The notes: a model not told the origin generated them from the sequence alone. 64,000 nucleotides of DNA from Lineus longissimus (GCF_910592395.1 NC_088310.1:17491501-17555500); one strand, 5' to 3'; positions 23,034-36,384 are shown, counted from the first letter of the stretch. Made by a program: numbers and translations.

Positions 23034-24309
23034 CTTACTAAGAGTGAATGATTTCTATTCTATTTCAGAGAAATGTAATCTTGATATTGCTAGTTTATAC
23101 CAGGTGCGAATCATTATATTGCTTTCATTACCATTTCAGCTTCTCGTCTGATGTAAATCAATGAATTTTATTCATCAAAACAGGTTCATCAGCTTGGTTT
23201 TATGCAGTCCAAAGGTTCTCTTATCACAAGCAAAGTTCAAAAATCGATGTTGTTCAAATTATTGGCCGTGCACTACAAGGCTTCATCAGGATATGTCTTA
23301 ATCATTGCTGTCAGTGTTGCTGACATCCTCCGGATTTTACTGGACCATTCTTTGGTTCCATGTCTGGTTGAAGTATGCAAAGACTGTAGGCCTCAGACCC
23401 TTTCATGGTGGGGCTGTCAAAAGTTGTATCCAATGTCCATTTCCCCCTTTGCTTCTGGGCCCTGTTTTCTCAAATCAAATAAGTCTTTACTTGGCATTAA
23501 ATCTACCGGGCCTATTTTTTCTAGGAGTTAACGCCAAAGTTAGCAAGTTAGTGACTTTAAAACCTGTTATGAACAACCGGGCAATAGAAATCGGCCTGAG
23601 GAGACTTGGGTTCATCAGAGAATGAACCCAAACACTCTTCAAACTGTTCGTGCACACTTCCCAGTACATCCCTTTATCACCGTCTCTGAGGCAACTGTCT
23701 GTACATCCTGTGAGTGGTGGCTTAACTCCCAAAATTCTTTTATATGAAAAACTCATTATTTCGAGAAAAAAAATTACTCCCTTGCCCTTGCAATGTGGAG
23801 AGAACCTTTCTATCAGATAATGTAACTACATGTATTTATTTTAATTTCATTCATGATTCGGTTTTTTGGTTTCAGGTTTTTATAGACTTAACTTTTCCAT
23901 TCTGTTTTCAGCAGGAATTCTGTGAAAGGTAATGTCTAGTAGAGCAAACTTTTAAAAAGTTTGGTGTTAGAAGATGGAGAAGCAGTCGTTACTGCTAGCT
24001 TAGGACTAATGTTATGTCAAGAGTTCTGATAGTGAGAGATACAAGTGAATACTGTGGTGTCATAGTTATCTGGTCGTTCCGTTGATAGGGCCTAGCATGG
24101 GTATACGTGTTTGCACAGTGGTATAATAGAACTGAGCGGAGAATTGAACAACTGACTCTGACCCCACAGTACATGAAAGTGAACACCAAAAGTGTGCATA
24201 AAAGTTCTTTGTTCATTTTTTTATGCATTCAATAACCACATTCTACACAATCCAGTCTGTTAAAAACACTAATGCCATTTTGTCGATAACTTCTGTTACT
24301 CCTCTTTAA

Positions 24310-24506
24310 AGGGACAATATAGGCAGGCAAGATAAAGTTACACAAAGTCGCCAATAGGGGTCTCTCACATCTCACAGTAGGTCGAATTGATTCATTGCAT
24401 GAGGGATATATTCAGTGCTGAGTCTGACATGACCAAGGGCCCTTACTGCGTATACTAGTCACTTGAAGATGGCCAAATTAGCCCCTCTCCTGCCTATAAT
24501 CTCCCT
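24310..24506. mobile_element. Dispersed TTAA-type MITE, copy 2 (intact ends)
   Basis: Ends AGGGACAATATAGGCAGG and CCTGCCTATAATCTCCCT are inverted. TTAA lies on both sides (24306-24309, 24507-24510). At 197 bp and non-coding, it fits a piggyBac- or Kolobok-type non-autonomous element. Confidence 0.65.
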
Positions 24507-24929
24507 TTAAACGGTCTTACCATTTGCTTTTGACTCATTCTACATGAAGTTGCCGTTTGATTCACGATCAGTTTTTTTTCAGCTTTCAATTTCAGGTTAT
24601 GTTGTACTGCTGGGCATTTCAGAACAATGACAGTCACTCATCTCGTGAGAATATGTAACTTAATGTTAGGATATTAGGAATGGGAAGTGTCTTACCAAAA
24701 GTTGTGCCTACAGTACAAATGTTGATTTTTAAAGGCCTCCTCTTGAACAATCTGTAGGCAATACTTGTGTTGTTGCATCCTGTTTTACTTTCAGTTAGTT
24801 ATAGCGCCTCGCCTGTACATACAATATTCCGTCATTTTCCAGTTTGATGTGTTCCAAAAGTTCAGCTCAAATACATGTATGCTTATCTGGTTTTGTTCCA
24901 AAGTGTGCTTGCTAAATCTATAGGAACTA

Positions 24930-25107
24930 CAGTAGAATCTCTCTATTAAGGACACCCATGGGACTGACAAATGCTGTCCTTAATAGAGAGGTGTCCTGAT
25001 AAGAGAGGTCAAATTGAATGGAAACAATCAATTTGGGACCAAAACAAGTGTCCTTAATAGAGAGGTTGTCCTTATTAGAGAGGTGTCGGCTAAGGGAGGT
25101 TCCACTG
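24930..25107. mobile_element. Pogo-like MITE (family A)
   Basis: TA then CAGTAGAATCTCTC ... GGTTCCACTG then TA; 178 bp; orientation opposite to the copies at 18672 and 20393. Confidence 0.8.
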
Positions 25108-26299
25108 TATGTAAGATATAATCTTGTGTACCATTACAGTTTTTGCCGCTGTCAATTCAGTTGCGGTAAAGTAATATGAAATAATTTTTGGATTAGGGTA
25201 TGAATTTAGATATTCTGATGCCTAACATCCCATTTAAACTATAGTGGTAATTATCTTTGTCATGGATGTTAAAAATCAATACCTGTGCTGCATGTCTCTG
25301 GCCAATCTTACGATTATCAGTTTATTCAATTTAGACAACCTGTCACAATGTCATCATTTCTGAGGGAACTTTCATGACAATTTGTTTAGAATTTTTACTA
25401 TATAGAGTGAGTACTTAGACGAGCTCAATTACCCCCTTTTAGCAGAAGTGGTGACTGATGCATATGCCACTCTCGTTCACTTTGTATGTGTAGTGCCTGT
25501 CCACGTTTGTATTTCGTCATATAAATTTGCCAGAAAATCCTGTTATTCCCGTCACCACACCAAAATGTATGTCCAAACAAATAAAATCTATGAGAAAAAC
25601 AACGCTAATTTTTTACTGTCTAATATTAATGAGTCCAACCTAGTGAATTCATTGTAGATATTTTAAGGTCTGTGGGTCTGAAATTGCGACAGAAGAGTGG
25701 GCCTGGTTGTGAATATCAGAATTTTCTGCTGGTTGTATTTTGCCTGTACAAAGCCTGATTAAAATCTGCAAATATGAATCAGTTCAAATTTGCTACATTG
25801 AGTTTATATGAATCCCAGCATATAATTCAATCACAATAAAATAAAACCCATTAGTGATGATTATTGTTTTTCAGTTGTTCCATTCTTTTTTAATGCCATT
25901 AATTTTGTGAGAAGTTGTTGGGGGAAAATCATTTGTCTTGGACAACGGAAGACTGTTTGTTGGCTGACTACATCAGTGTAAAGTGAAAGACTGGTCAAAG
26001 CACTCAACAAAAATTATGTTGACAGCCAGATCATGACATTTATGACTGAAACCCAATGATACATTGTAGATGGATGGGGATGTGGCTCCGTGAAACATTG
26101 GAAGCACTCTTCATTGTCGTTATCTGATGCTATGATTGTCAGGATTGACACTGAATTCTGGCTTCACTCCAATCTCTGGGTCAACGTCGTTGTGACATTA
26201 GGTTTGACTACATTCCAACCACTTTTAGAAACCTGGCTGTGACTATGAAGATTGGCTGCACTCCAACACTGGGTGGAAACCTCGTGACAATAAGTTTGG

Positions 26300-28490
26300 C
26301 TACACTCTAGTCATTTAGTGGAAACTTGGTTGTGACAATGAAGTCCACACTCGAGTCACCGTTTGGAGGTTGTGACATTGAAGTCTGTCCATACTATAGT
26401 CACTGTTTGGAAACCTGGTTGACCATTGAAGTCTGTCCACACTCTAGTCATCGTTTGGAAACTTGGTTGTGACATTGAAGTCTGTCCACACGCCAGTCAC
26501 CGTTTGGAAACTTGGTTGTGGACATTGAAGTCTGTCCACACTGCAGTCACCGTTTGGAAACTTGGTTGTGACATTGAAGACTGTCCACACTCTAGTCACT
26601 GTTTGGAAACTTGGTTGTGACATTGAAGTCTGTCCACACTCTAGTCACTGTTTGGAAACTTGGTTGTGACATTGAAGTCGGTCCACACTCCAGTCACCGT
26701 TTGAAAACTTGGTTGTGACATTGAAGTCTGTCCAAACTCTAGTCATCGTTTGGAATCTTGGTTGTGACATTGAAGTCTGTCCACACTCTAGTCACTGTTT
26801 GAAAACTTGGTTGTGACATTGAAGTCTGTCCACACTCTAGTCACTGTTTGGAAACTTGGTTGTGACAATGAAGTCTGTCCACACTCTAGTCACTGTTTGG
26901 AAACTTGGTTGTGACATTGAAGTCTGTCCACACTCCAGTCACCGTTTGAAAACTTGGTTGTGACATTGAAGTCTGTCCACACTCTAGTCATAGTTTGGAA
27001 ACTTGGTTGTGACATTGAAGTCTGTCCACACTCCAGTCACCGTTTGAAAACTTGGTTGTGACATTGAAGTCTGTCCACACTCCAGTCACCGTTTGAAAAC
27101 TTGGTTGTGACATTGAAGTCTGTCCACACTCTAGTCACTGTTTGGAAACTTGGTTGTGATGTAGAAGTCTGTCCACACTCTAGTCACCGTTTGGAAACTT
27201 GGTTGTGACACTGAAGTCTGTCCACACTCTTGTCATCGTTTGGAAACTTGGTTGTGACATTGAAGTCTGTCCACACTCTAGTCACTGTTTGGAAACTTGG
27301 TTGTGACATTGAAGTCTGTCCACACTCTAGTCACTGTTTGGAAACTTGGTTGTGACATTGAAGTCTGTCCACACTCTAGTCACTGTTTGGAAACTTGGTT
27401 GTGACATTGAAGTCTGTCCACACTCTAGTCACTGTTTGGAAACTTGGTTGTGACATTGAAGTCTGTCCACACTCTAGTCACTGTTTGGAAACTTGGTTGT
27501 GATGTAGAAGTCTGTCCACACTCTAGTCACCGTTTGGAAACTTGGTTGTGACACTGAAGTCTGTCCACACTCTAGTCACTGTTTGGAAACTTGGTTGTGA
27601 CATTGAAGTCTGTCCACACTCTAGTCACTGTTTGGAAACTTGGTTGTGACATTGAAGTCTGTCCACACTCCAGTCACCGTTTGAAAACTTGGTTGTGACA
27701 TTGAAGTCTGTCCACACTCCAGTCACCGTTTGAAAACTTGGTTGTGACATTGAAGTCTGTCCACGCTCTAGTCACTGTTTGGAAACTTGGTTGTGATGTA
27801 GAAGTCTGTCCACACTCTAGTCACCGTTTGGAAACTTGGTTGTGACACTGAAGTCTGTCCACACTCTTGTCATCGTTTGGAAACTTGGTTGTGACATTGA
27901 AGTCTGTCCACACTCTAGTCACTGTTTGGAAACTTGGTTGTGACATTGAAGTCTGTCCACACTCTAGTCACTGTTTGGAAACTTGGTTGTGACATTGAAG
28001 TCTGTCCACACTCTAGTCACTGTTTGGAAACTTGGTTGTGACATTGAAGTCTGTCCACACTCTAGTCACTGTTTGGAAACTTGGTTGTGACATTGAAGTC
28101 TGTCCACACTCTAGTCACTGTTTGGAAACTTGGTTGTGACATTGAAGTCTGTCCACACTCTAGTCACTGTTTGGAAACTTGGTTGTGACATTGAAGTCTG
28201 TCCACACTCTAGTCACTGTTTGGAAACTTGGTTGTGACATTGAAGTCTGTCCACACTCTAGTCACTGTTTGGAAACTTGGTTGTGACATTGAAGTCTGTC
28301 CACACTCTAGTCACTGTTTGGAAACTTGGTTGTGACATTGAAGTCTGTCCACACTCTAGTTACTGTTTGGAAACTTGGTTGTGACATTGAAGTCTGTCCA
28401 CACTCTAGTCACTGTTTGGAAACTTGGTTGTGACATTGAAGTCTGGATGCATTCTAGCCTCTGGTTGGAAACTTGTTGTAACACTGACGT
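26300..28490 (+). repeat. 49-bp minisatellite, homogeneous core
   Basis: About 43 tandem copies of a 49-bp unit: CATTGAAGTCTGTCCACACT, then CTAGTCACTGTTTGG, then AAACTTGGTTGTGA. Variants (GATGTAGAAG, CCAGTCACCGTTTGAAAAC, CTTGTCATCG) recur at spacings that are multiples of 49 (27161, 27504, 27798), showing multi-unit amplification. 49 is not a multiple of three and stops occur in every frame, so it is not a coding repeat. Confidence 0.95.
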
Positions 28491-28724
28491 TTGGCAATAC
28501 TGTAGCCACTGTGTGAAATCCTAGTAGTCTAGTTGTGACATTGAAGTCTGACCACACTCTTATCACTGTGTTAAAACATGGTTGTGACATTGGGCGCCAC
28601 TGGGTGGTAACATGGCTGTAACGTTGAATACTAGCTCTTTCCCAGCCGCTGAGTAGGAACCCAATTGTTGCCTCCACTCAGTCAAGCTACACGACGGCAA
28701 CCTGGATGTAACAACGAGGTCCAC
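28491..28724 (+). repeat. Decayed minisatellite units, left of LINE insertion
   Basis: Degenerate 40-55-bp units keep the 'GTTGTGACATTGAAGTCT' and 'CCACTG' words but diverge strongly from the core. Confidence 0.7.
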
Positions 28725-29335
28725 ACATATGAATATGAATATGAATATGAATATTTATTCGACCAACAAAATTTACAAGGTGCATTAATGAAATACATGA
28801 TATTGATTGTGGTCGGGAGCAGAACAAGACCAGATTGGCCGCTTAATGCCTGCTCCCTTATGAATTACATGTAGTACAATGTTAATTATTATATACAGGA
28901 TTTACAATTTAATTTACAAGACAGTTCTATTTTACAGTGAAGGAGTGAGTAATAACAGTTATAAGACGAAAAAAGTTTAACGAATGTCGCAAACATAGCA
29001 GTTGCGAATTTGGCACTTTTTATTATAGGAACCCAAAATTTCATTTTTGTAGTATGTTGAAAAGGATTTTAAGCTAAAATTTGAGTGGAGTTTGTTTAGA
29101 GTTTGTTTTGAGAGAGAATTATATAATTTAGTTAAACTGTATCGTGGTGTCATTTTGGCATATTCGTGTCTTACATTTGGTATTTTAAATTTATCATTAA
29201 TTCTTGTGGGATAGTTATGAACATCACTGTTAAATGAGAAAAAATTGTGCATGAAGTACACTGGTAAATCCTTTTTTAAAAATCTATAGAGAAATTTTAT
29301 TTCAATTAATTTGTGTAAGTCCGGTAGTTTGAGTA
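28725..29335 (-). mobile_element. 5'-truncated LINE inserted in the decayed array
   Basis: The minus strand encodes the LINE ORF2 end: KLPDLHKLIEIKFLYRFL, VHNYPTRINDKFKIPNVRHE and YNSLSKQTLNKLHSNF, followed by CYVCDIR. Its 3' tail is a (ATTCAT)n microsatellite at about 28728-28754. Minisatellite words resume on both sides. Confidence 0.75.
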
Positions 29336-30650
29336 GTTTAATGAAGCCACTGAGTGGTATTCTGGTTGTGACATTGAAGTCTGGCTTAAATACAGCCATT
29401 GGGTTGAAACCTGGTCATGCAGCCACAGGACAGCAACCTGGATGTGACATGATATCTACATATACTTTAGCCACTGAGTGTTAACCTGGTTGTGACATTA
29501 AAGTCTGACCACACTCAGGTCACTGGGATAAAATCTGGTTGTGACATAATGCCGCCACTGGGTAGGAACATGGTTGTGACATTGAAGACTAGCATTTCTC
29601 TCGCCACTGAGTGGGAACCTGGTTGTGACCTTGAAGTCTCGCGATACTTCAGCCACTGGGTGGAAACCTGGTCGTTGCCTCCACTCAATCAAGCTACAGG
29701 ACGGCAACCTGGTTGTGACAACGGAGTCTACACATACTCCAGCCACTGAGTGGTAACCTGGTTGTGAAATTATTGAAGTCTGGCGATACTTCAGCTACTT
29801 GGGGAAACCTGGTTGTGACATAGTAGTTGTGCAATGTTTCGTCTAGCCTAGCCGACGGCTGATATGAATAAAGTCTAGCAAATGCTTTCACTTCAATTTT
29901 GTACAGAAAAGCCTAGTGTAAATGTTTGTGGAGTTTTAAATAAAAGTATTGCTAGTCTTTATGCATATCACCCAAGCCTGGTTGAGACATTGTAGTCTGG
30001 CTTCATTCTAGCTACTGGAATGGATGGGCATGGACGACGCCAACAGTCAAGCCACTGGTGGGACCTGGTTGTGACATTATGGAAGTCTGTGCTGGTACCA
30101 TTTGATGGAAGTCTGGTTTAAATAGTGGTTGTGCAGTGTGTTTCCTGTCGCCTACACCCATTGTCAGATGGCAATTCCCTGTAAATATACCCATTGGATG
30201 AAATTCTGGTCGAGACATGTCTAGTGCTCGGAAGTCTGGTTATACCCCTGTTACCAGAACACTGGTTGTGACTTAGTTACTCCATCTCTTTCTGTTTGTG
30301 GCATTATCTCTTGCTTGGCTGGATGGTTGTGACATTGACTCTCTATGCTGTTGTAACACAGTCCGTTGCTTTGATGGTTCCTTTCGTCAAAGTCCGTCCA
30401 TTGCTGGCGGTGCCATCGTCCGTTGTTTGCTGATAATGTGGTTATGCTGCCAGTGGCATAGTCAAAATGTTGTCTCGTTGTTTATGTGGTTGTGACATCG
30501 TCCAACCATTGATGTCGGTGGCTTAGTCCGTCGTTTGGATGTGTGGTTGTGACATAGTCAGTAGTATAGCCTGTATTATTAATCATCCATTGTTTGGATA
30601 TGGTCATGACATCATGCTAAATGCCTAACTGTTGTCCATTTTAACAGTGT
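29336..30650 (+). repeat. Decayed minisatellite, right of LINE insertion
   Basis: Diverged units with 'CCACTGGGTGGAAACCTGG' and 'TTGTGACATTGAAGTCTGG' words fade gradually to about 30.6 kb. Short ORFs inside are by-products. Confidence 0.75.
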
Positions 30651-31833
30651 CCGTTTCGTGCTATACGACATTCAGTTACATTTTGTAACGCTCGGGCGCA
30701 GCACCTCCGTTTTCGACTAACCTAATACCATTAGGCCCCGCGTGGTAGCGCTGAGGCGGCCGCTGCTGAGGTGTGACAGAAATGAAAGTCCAGTGGTAAG
30801 AAGATCCTACCAAGACATGGTAGCCTATTGCGATTGTGATGGCGTGATCCCTAAACTTGACTCTCCATTATGAGACTATCTGTAGGTGAGATAGGTGAGA
30901 TAAGAATTATCTCGGGATGATATGGGACCGGGAGGTGAGGCATGTCTTGTCTCTGGCATCGATGGGTGTCTTAATTTTCCCTAGACTCCCTGGGCAGCCC
31001 ATTGCGCCATCCTAATTTGGTCTCTGAGGAACAGGCCGTCCACTGCGTCCGGAATGTAAATTTTCCCAGGATAAATAAACTGGGCGTTGAGACGACTCTT
31101 GTCTGCACATCCTCGCACACTATGTTGGGCGTCACGACCTGACTTTCCAGGATGACATGTATTGGGAGTTGAGACTAGCCTGGTCAGCATGACTTACTAC
31201 TTTATATAGGCCTATAGGATGGATGTCCCAACCTGACTTTCCCAGGATGAGTTGGGACTGGGAGTTGAGACGAGTCTGGTCTTTCGCAGCAGGATGGATG
31301 GAGATGACAGAAAAGGATGGATGTGACCTCGGGATATGAATGTATCAACCTAATTATATATCTCATTGCGTGGAAGAGGCCATTTGTCTGAGGTTAACTT
31401 TATAATACGTGCAGTGACCGCTTCATAGATTTATGAACGCATTAGCAATCTTGATTGATCGCACGTGTTTCCGGATTTTTTCTTGCTTTTCCTCTTTGGC
31501 TCTGACACTCTCTTTCGCGAGCAGACGCTCAAAGTGACAGTTACAAAAAATACAACAAACCACCAAATTTTACAAAATATTATCACATCAAAGGTTTTTA
31601 ACGCAAAAATAATAGCCCCTCTCTTCGGTATATTCCTCATTTCTCTCACAATTGTACATAAACTGAACGATAGTCTAGATCTATTTATGCTGCGCGTATG
31701 AACTATATTTATCTTAGTGCGTGATCAGGCCATTTGAGTTTGTTGCGCCGAAGCGTACACGAAGGATAGCGGCGTGCGAACTGTGGTTTAAATGTGGCTT
31801 ACGATTTGACTGCTCTCCTTTCTCAAGAACAGG
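30651..31833 (+). promoter_or_regulatory. 5' flank and probable promoter/5' UTR of the PTK7-like gene
   Basis: No coding exon was found. The 150 bp before the ATG at 31834 include a GC-richer stretch (TTGTTGCGCCGAAGCG, GGATAGCGGCGTGCG) without a clear TATA box. The transcription start cannot be placed from sequence. Confidence 0.4.
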
Positions 31834-31903
31834 ATGGATTATTCTCGGGTACTTTGTGGACATTTTAGGATACTGTTAACCGTTTTTTGTGCATTTTTAC
31901 TAG
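31834..31903 (+). CDS. PTK7: PTK7-like receptor, exon 1 (signal peptide)
   Basis: ATG opens 23 codons. A basic/polar start (MDYSRVLCGHFR) precedes a hydrophobic run (ILLTVFCAFLL) typical of a signal peptide. The exon ends with one base before GTAAGA. That base (G) completes a Gly codon with GT at 46980, in the open frame of the Ig exon. Acceptance rests on phase, order and the need of the Ig exon for a secretion signal. The intron would be 15 kb, long but usual for first introns of receptor genes. Confidence 0.65.
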
Positions 31904-32316
31904 GTAAGATCGCCACTTTTACTTGTATTGCAAAGCAATCTACATTGTCTTCCGTTATGTGGCCCATTCCCGAGGTCCGTGTGTGTGTTTTTGACAGTAG
32001 TGTGTAACACCCTCTAATAGAGTAACCAGTCTTTAGTCTGGTTACTCTTAGGTACACCTGATTTTGGCGGTACTATGTTATTGGGTCGTTTTATTTGATG
32101 ACTTGACACTCACTGTTCATCAACTATTTTCTATGAATTTTCGTTTTATTTAGTAGAGAAATAACTAAGCGATAAACTTAACTACTTATTGACTGTGTTT
32201 GCCTTGTGCTTGTGGCTGTTTTTATCTCTTTATTTCCTCGATGCTGTTTTATTCGACAAAGACCAATGGCAATGCAAGCAAGAGAGATGAGTAAAAGATA
32301 GTCCAAATATCATATA

Positions 32317-32475
32317 CAGTAGAACCTCTCTATTGAGTACACCCTTGGGACTGACAAGCAGTGTCCTTATTAGAGAGGTGTCCTGATTAGAGAGGTCAAT
32401 TGAATGGAAACAATCAATTTGGGACTAAAACTAGTGTCCTTGATAGAGAGGTGTCCTCTAATGGAGGTTCCACTG
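32317..32475. mobile_element. Pogo-like MITE (family A), left of a pair
   Basis: TA-CAGTAGAACCTCTC ... GGTTCCACTG-TA. Its right end is followed after about 9 bp by another copy. Confidence 0.75.
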
Positions 32476-32484
32476 TATATTACT

Positions 32485-32720
32485 ACAGTGGAACCTTCCT
32501 TAGAAGACACCTCTCTATTAAGGAGGTTCCACTGTATATTACTACAGTGGAACCTTCCTTAGAAGACACCTCTCTATTAAGGACAACCTCTCTATTAAGG
32601 ACACTAGTTTAGTCCCAAATTGGTCTTTTCCATTCAATTTGACCTCTCTATTAAGGACACCTCTCTATTAAGGACAGCACTTGTCAGTCCCAAGGTGTCC
32701 TTAATAGAGAGGTTCTACTG
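32485..32720. mobile_element. Pogo-like MITE (family A), right of a pair, with internal duplication
   Basis: A second copy begins CAGTGGAACCTTCC. A block of about 60 bp spanning the junction (GGTTCCACTGTATATTACTA and the following start) is repeated in tandem before the element continues to GGTTCTACTG-TA. Confidence 0.7.
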
Positions 32721-33824
32721 TATTATATTTAGACGTGGTCACTTGGGCTTGAGGTCCTATTGGGGCCGTATGTAACCTTCTGGTCCTGGGACAATCTTTT
32801 CAGTCATTCAACATGTTGAGGGAGAGAACTCATCTGAAAGTAGAAGAACACCTCTATTTTGTCCCCAAAATATTTCTTTTGGGGAAGGTGCCCCCCCCCT
32901 TGCAACCCGTTAAATACGCACTGATGCTTATCTCCTACATAGAATTCATTTTAATCTATTTCTTTGAACTTTTGTCTAAAATTTGTCTCAACTACAGGCA
33001 ACATCATTGTATGCATTTAGATAAAGACTACACAAAAGTGTACACTGCATGGTTCGAATGAGATCAGTGTGTAAATCAGCTCTAGTTCAGGTGTTGGGAG
33101 AATCGTTGAGTGACATTTGCCTGGGGCAAGTCTTCAGTTGTCATTGTCCTCATGCACAAAGTCGGTTGTGTATTTGTCTTATGAACCTGGCTTCCTAGCA
33201 TGCCATACCTTTCACAGCATTCTCAAATTTCTACAGCTTGCTTGTTCCCCTATGTTTCTTTCATGAATAGCTTTCCAAAGAAAGAATGATGATGATGATG
33301 AGACGAGAGGTTGTAGTTATGATGAATTTGTTGACTGCTTCTCAGAAACAGTGGAGTTACCATTGCTTTCCCCATCCCAGTAAAAAAGGCAGGACAGCAG
33401 TCCCCTGTGTAGTCAATGGCCTATATATGGAAATTATCCAGAGCACACTGCAAAACAAACAAAAAATACTGGCCTTGGGTGGCTAAGAACCCCTAGTGGT
33501 TATCAGCATCTTAGATCAATATCCTCACTTATCAGTTTATCTTCCCTCCCAGCTTAGCTGCTGGTTTCCATCATGACACACAACTCCGATATTGCAAAGT
33601 CCCTTCAACTGCCTGTTATTTTAACTGGTCAGTGTCAGAATACAGGGGCTGTGCAATCTTGGATCCTTGTCAAGTTGGTAATTAGCAGAGCTCTAAGCTG
33701 TGAAGGAAGGTATAATTTGGCCCTCATCCCACACACACAGTCATCAGGATTAGCCCCTCCCTGCAATTTTCATTGATGCTTATCCTCTTTCTGAACCTAA
33801 GCTTCCTAACATCATGGGTCTGCT

Positions 33825-34590
33825 TTAAAATACAGTGTTACACTTCATGGTATTGTAGTGATGGATCAGTTTGAGTTGCCTTTGATTATCTTTAAAATAG
33901 TGTTACTCTGTTAAACAGTGTTACTCTTCATGATATCGTAGTGATGGATCAGTTTGAGTTGCCTTTGATTATCTTTAAAATACAGTGTTACTCTTCACGG
34001 TATCGTAGTGATGGATCAGTTTGAGTTGCTTGCCTTTGATTATCTGTAAAATACAGTGTTACTCTTCACGGTATCGTAGTGATGGATCAGTTTGAGTTGC
34101 CTTTGATTATCTTTTAAATACAGTGTTACTCTTCATGGTATCGTAGTGATGGATCAGTTTGAGTACCCTTTGATTATCTTTAAAATACAGTGTTACTCTT
34201 CATGGTTTCGTAGTGATGGATCAGTTTGAGTTGCCTTTGATTATCTTTAAAATACAGTGTTACTCTTCATGGTATCGTAGTGATGGATCAGATTGAGTTG
34301 CCTTTGATTATCTTTGAAATACAGTGTTACTCTTCATGGTATTGTAGTGATGGATCAGATTGAGTTGCCTTTGATTATCTTTAAAATACAGTGTTACTCT
34401 TCATGGTATCGTAGTGATGGGTCAGTTTGAGTTGCCTTTGATGATCTTTAAAATACAGTGTTACTCTTCATGGTATCGTAGTGATGGATCAGATGGGGTT
34501 GCCTTTGATTATCTTCAAAATACAGTGTTACTCTTCATGGTATCGTACTGATTTGTAGTAATAGATCAGATGGGGTTGCCTTTGATTATA
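33825..34590 (+). repeat. 67-bp minisatellite
   Basis: About 11 tandem copies of a unit of about 67 bp (TACAGTGTTACTCTTCATGG, then TATCGTAGTGATGGATCAGT, then TTGAGTTGCCTTTGATTATC, then TTTAAAA), with a few short or irregular units at both ends. Not coding. Confidence 0.9.
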
Positions 34591-36384
34591 ATGAAATGCC
34601 CATAGAATGCATGCACTTTGAGTACCTTATTGTATTCCCCTGTTTTATAAATCTTAGGTACTTAACATGTATCCTCCAAAAGTCATTGAATAATGGATGT
34701 AATGGAAGAGAAGTAAAGAGAATGCTGCTTAAAGTTAAAATCATACAACCAACACGTTGTTGTTTATCTTTTACAAACCTGTGTTCCGACCTTGATCTGT
34801 CACAGCAATTGAAGGGTTAATCTGGTTTGGCCCGCTTACATTTATCATTGGTCTACATCGTACCACAATACCTATACCTACCAACTCATGAGTGATTTAT
34901 GACTCTCACTGGTCAGACAGAATGCTCTCTAATCTCTTCATGAAAATGAGAACACAGTTAGTCGACTGTAGAGTAAATTAGTGTTTTCCTTGGTATGATT
35001 CTCCTGCATAAAAAGTTAGTTGTTAGATATAAGTCTCAAAAACCTTTTCTCCAAGTTTTGATTGACTCATGTAAGGAACTCTGCTCATGACAAGAATTTG
35101 TCCACAAGCTAAACTTAAAAATATGAAATTGTTGGTTCTTACAAACTGCTTCTGCTGATTGGGTATGAAATGGAAAGGTAATTCCATGATTGAAGCCAAT
35201 TAATCGATATCAAGTGTTACATATTCAATTCTTGATAGGCCTATCTTGTTCAGAGAATGACACATGTCATTCTAAAAGTGTCATTTTAAATTGTGATAAA
35301 GACTTATAAATCTAAAAATTAGTTGTGAATATTTCTTGCTTATTCCTTGTTGAAAGTCCATCCATCTGTTTTGAAATAAGAGCAATGTCTAGACTTCCTA
35401 ATTATAGAAGACATGATACGATCATTTAGGCCTGTGCAAAGTAATGTGTGTTTTTTTTCTTCTAATCTTCCCTTGTTGTTGGTCATTTGTAATCCCATAA
35501 TACATGTAATGTGTGACAACTGCAATAAGCCTTCAAATGAAAGGCAGAGATAAAAATCAACATGGGATTTCATACCTCAGTGGTTATAATTCCTGATCCT
35601 GAGATTAGTAGAACAAGGGAAGTGTGTCTAAATACATGTATGTTGGTCTTTTAGTCAAGGGACATGATTAACCAGCATTAGACCCTTGTAATTTTGTCAA
35701 TAGTGCCGCTTTAAGTCGTATCATCGCTCATCATAGAGAGTGTAGGCCAACCTGGGTTCTGTTGGAAAGTTTTCATCAGTGAAATATTTTCTGTACATCT
35801 CGCCTCCCTGCATCCTGACTCCCAAGGTTTTATACACCACCTCAAAATTTGCTAGAAGTTATAAAGTGATGCCATAGTGTGCCTAAAGTGCAGTACTAGT
35901 CAGAAAATTAAGTAAGGCGGCTCCTTACTTCCAGTGCTGTTTGTCAGATAACATGGTTTGGTCAATCTTTTCAAGGAAAACCCAGACCATTCAGAAGACA
36001 AACACAGGCACCCACAATAGGGTGTCCAGTGTAAATAAAATATTGGGTATTTTTGTTGACACCCGTTTGGCCTTGTGTGTACACTTGCATATTTGAACTG
36101 GTAAATTGTGTTCAGCTCAAATATCTGTTTTCTGCACTCATCATTTGTCATGCTGCCCTGTGCAACTGTTTTGGTACCGTTAATTAGGAATTCCAGCTAA
36201 CTTCCATCCAATTTAAAAGTTTCTAAAGGAAATTTCCATCTAGTATGAGATCACTGTTTGACATGTTCGAGGGCAGAACACAACACTAAGCAAAGCAATT
36301 TACCCAAGGTGACAAGCAGGCCATCTCTCTGGGGACTCACTACCCTGATTACATGAAGCAGAAATCAGCTCCTATATACATCTG

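Larger units (their letters stand above)
23034..26150 (+). other. PNN 3' UTR and downstream flank
   Basis: No further coding exon is supported. AATAAA hexamers occur near 25579 and 25833-25841 as candidate poly(A) signals, so the 3' UTR could extend to about 25.9 kb or end earlier. The stretch contains two small DNA elements, listed separately. Confidence 0.45.

Noticed and set aside
26300-28490. CRISPR-like array
   Set aside because: Contiguous 49-bp units without unique spacers in animal DNA; a minisatellite.
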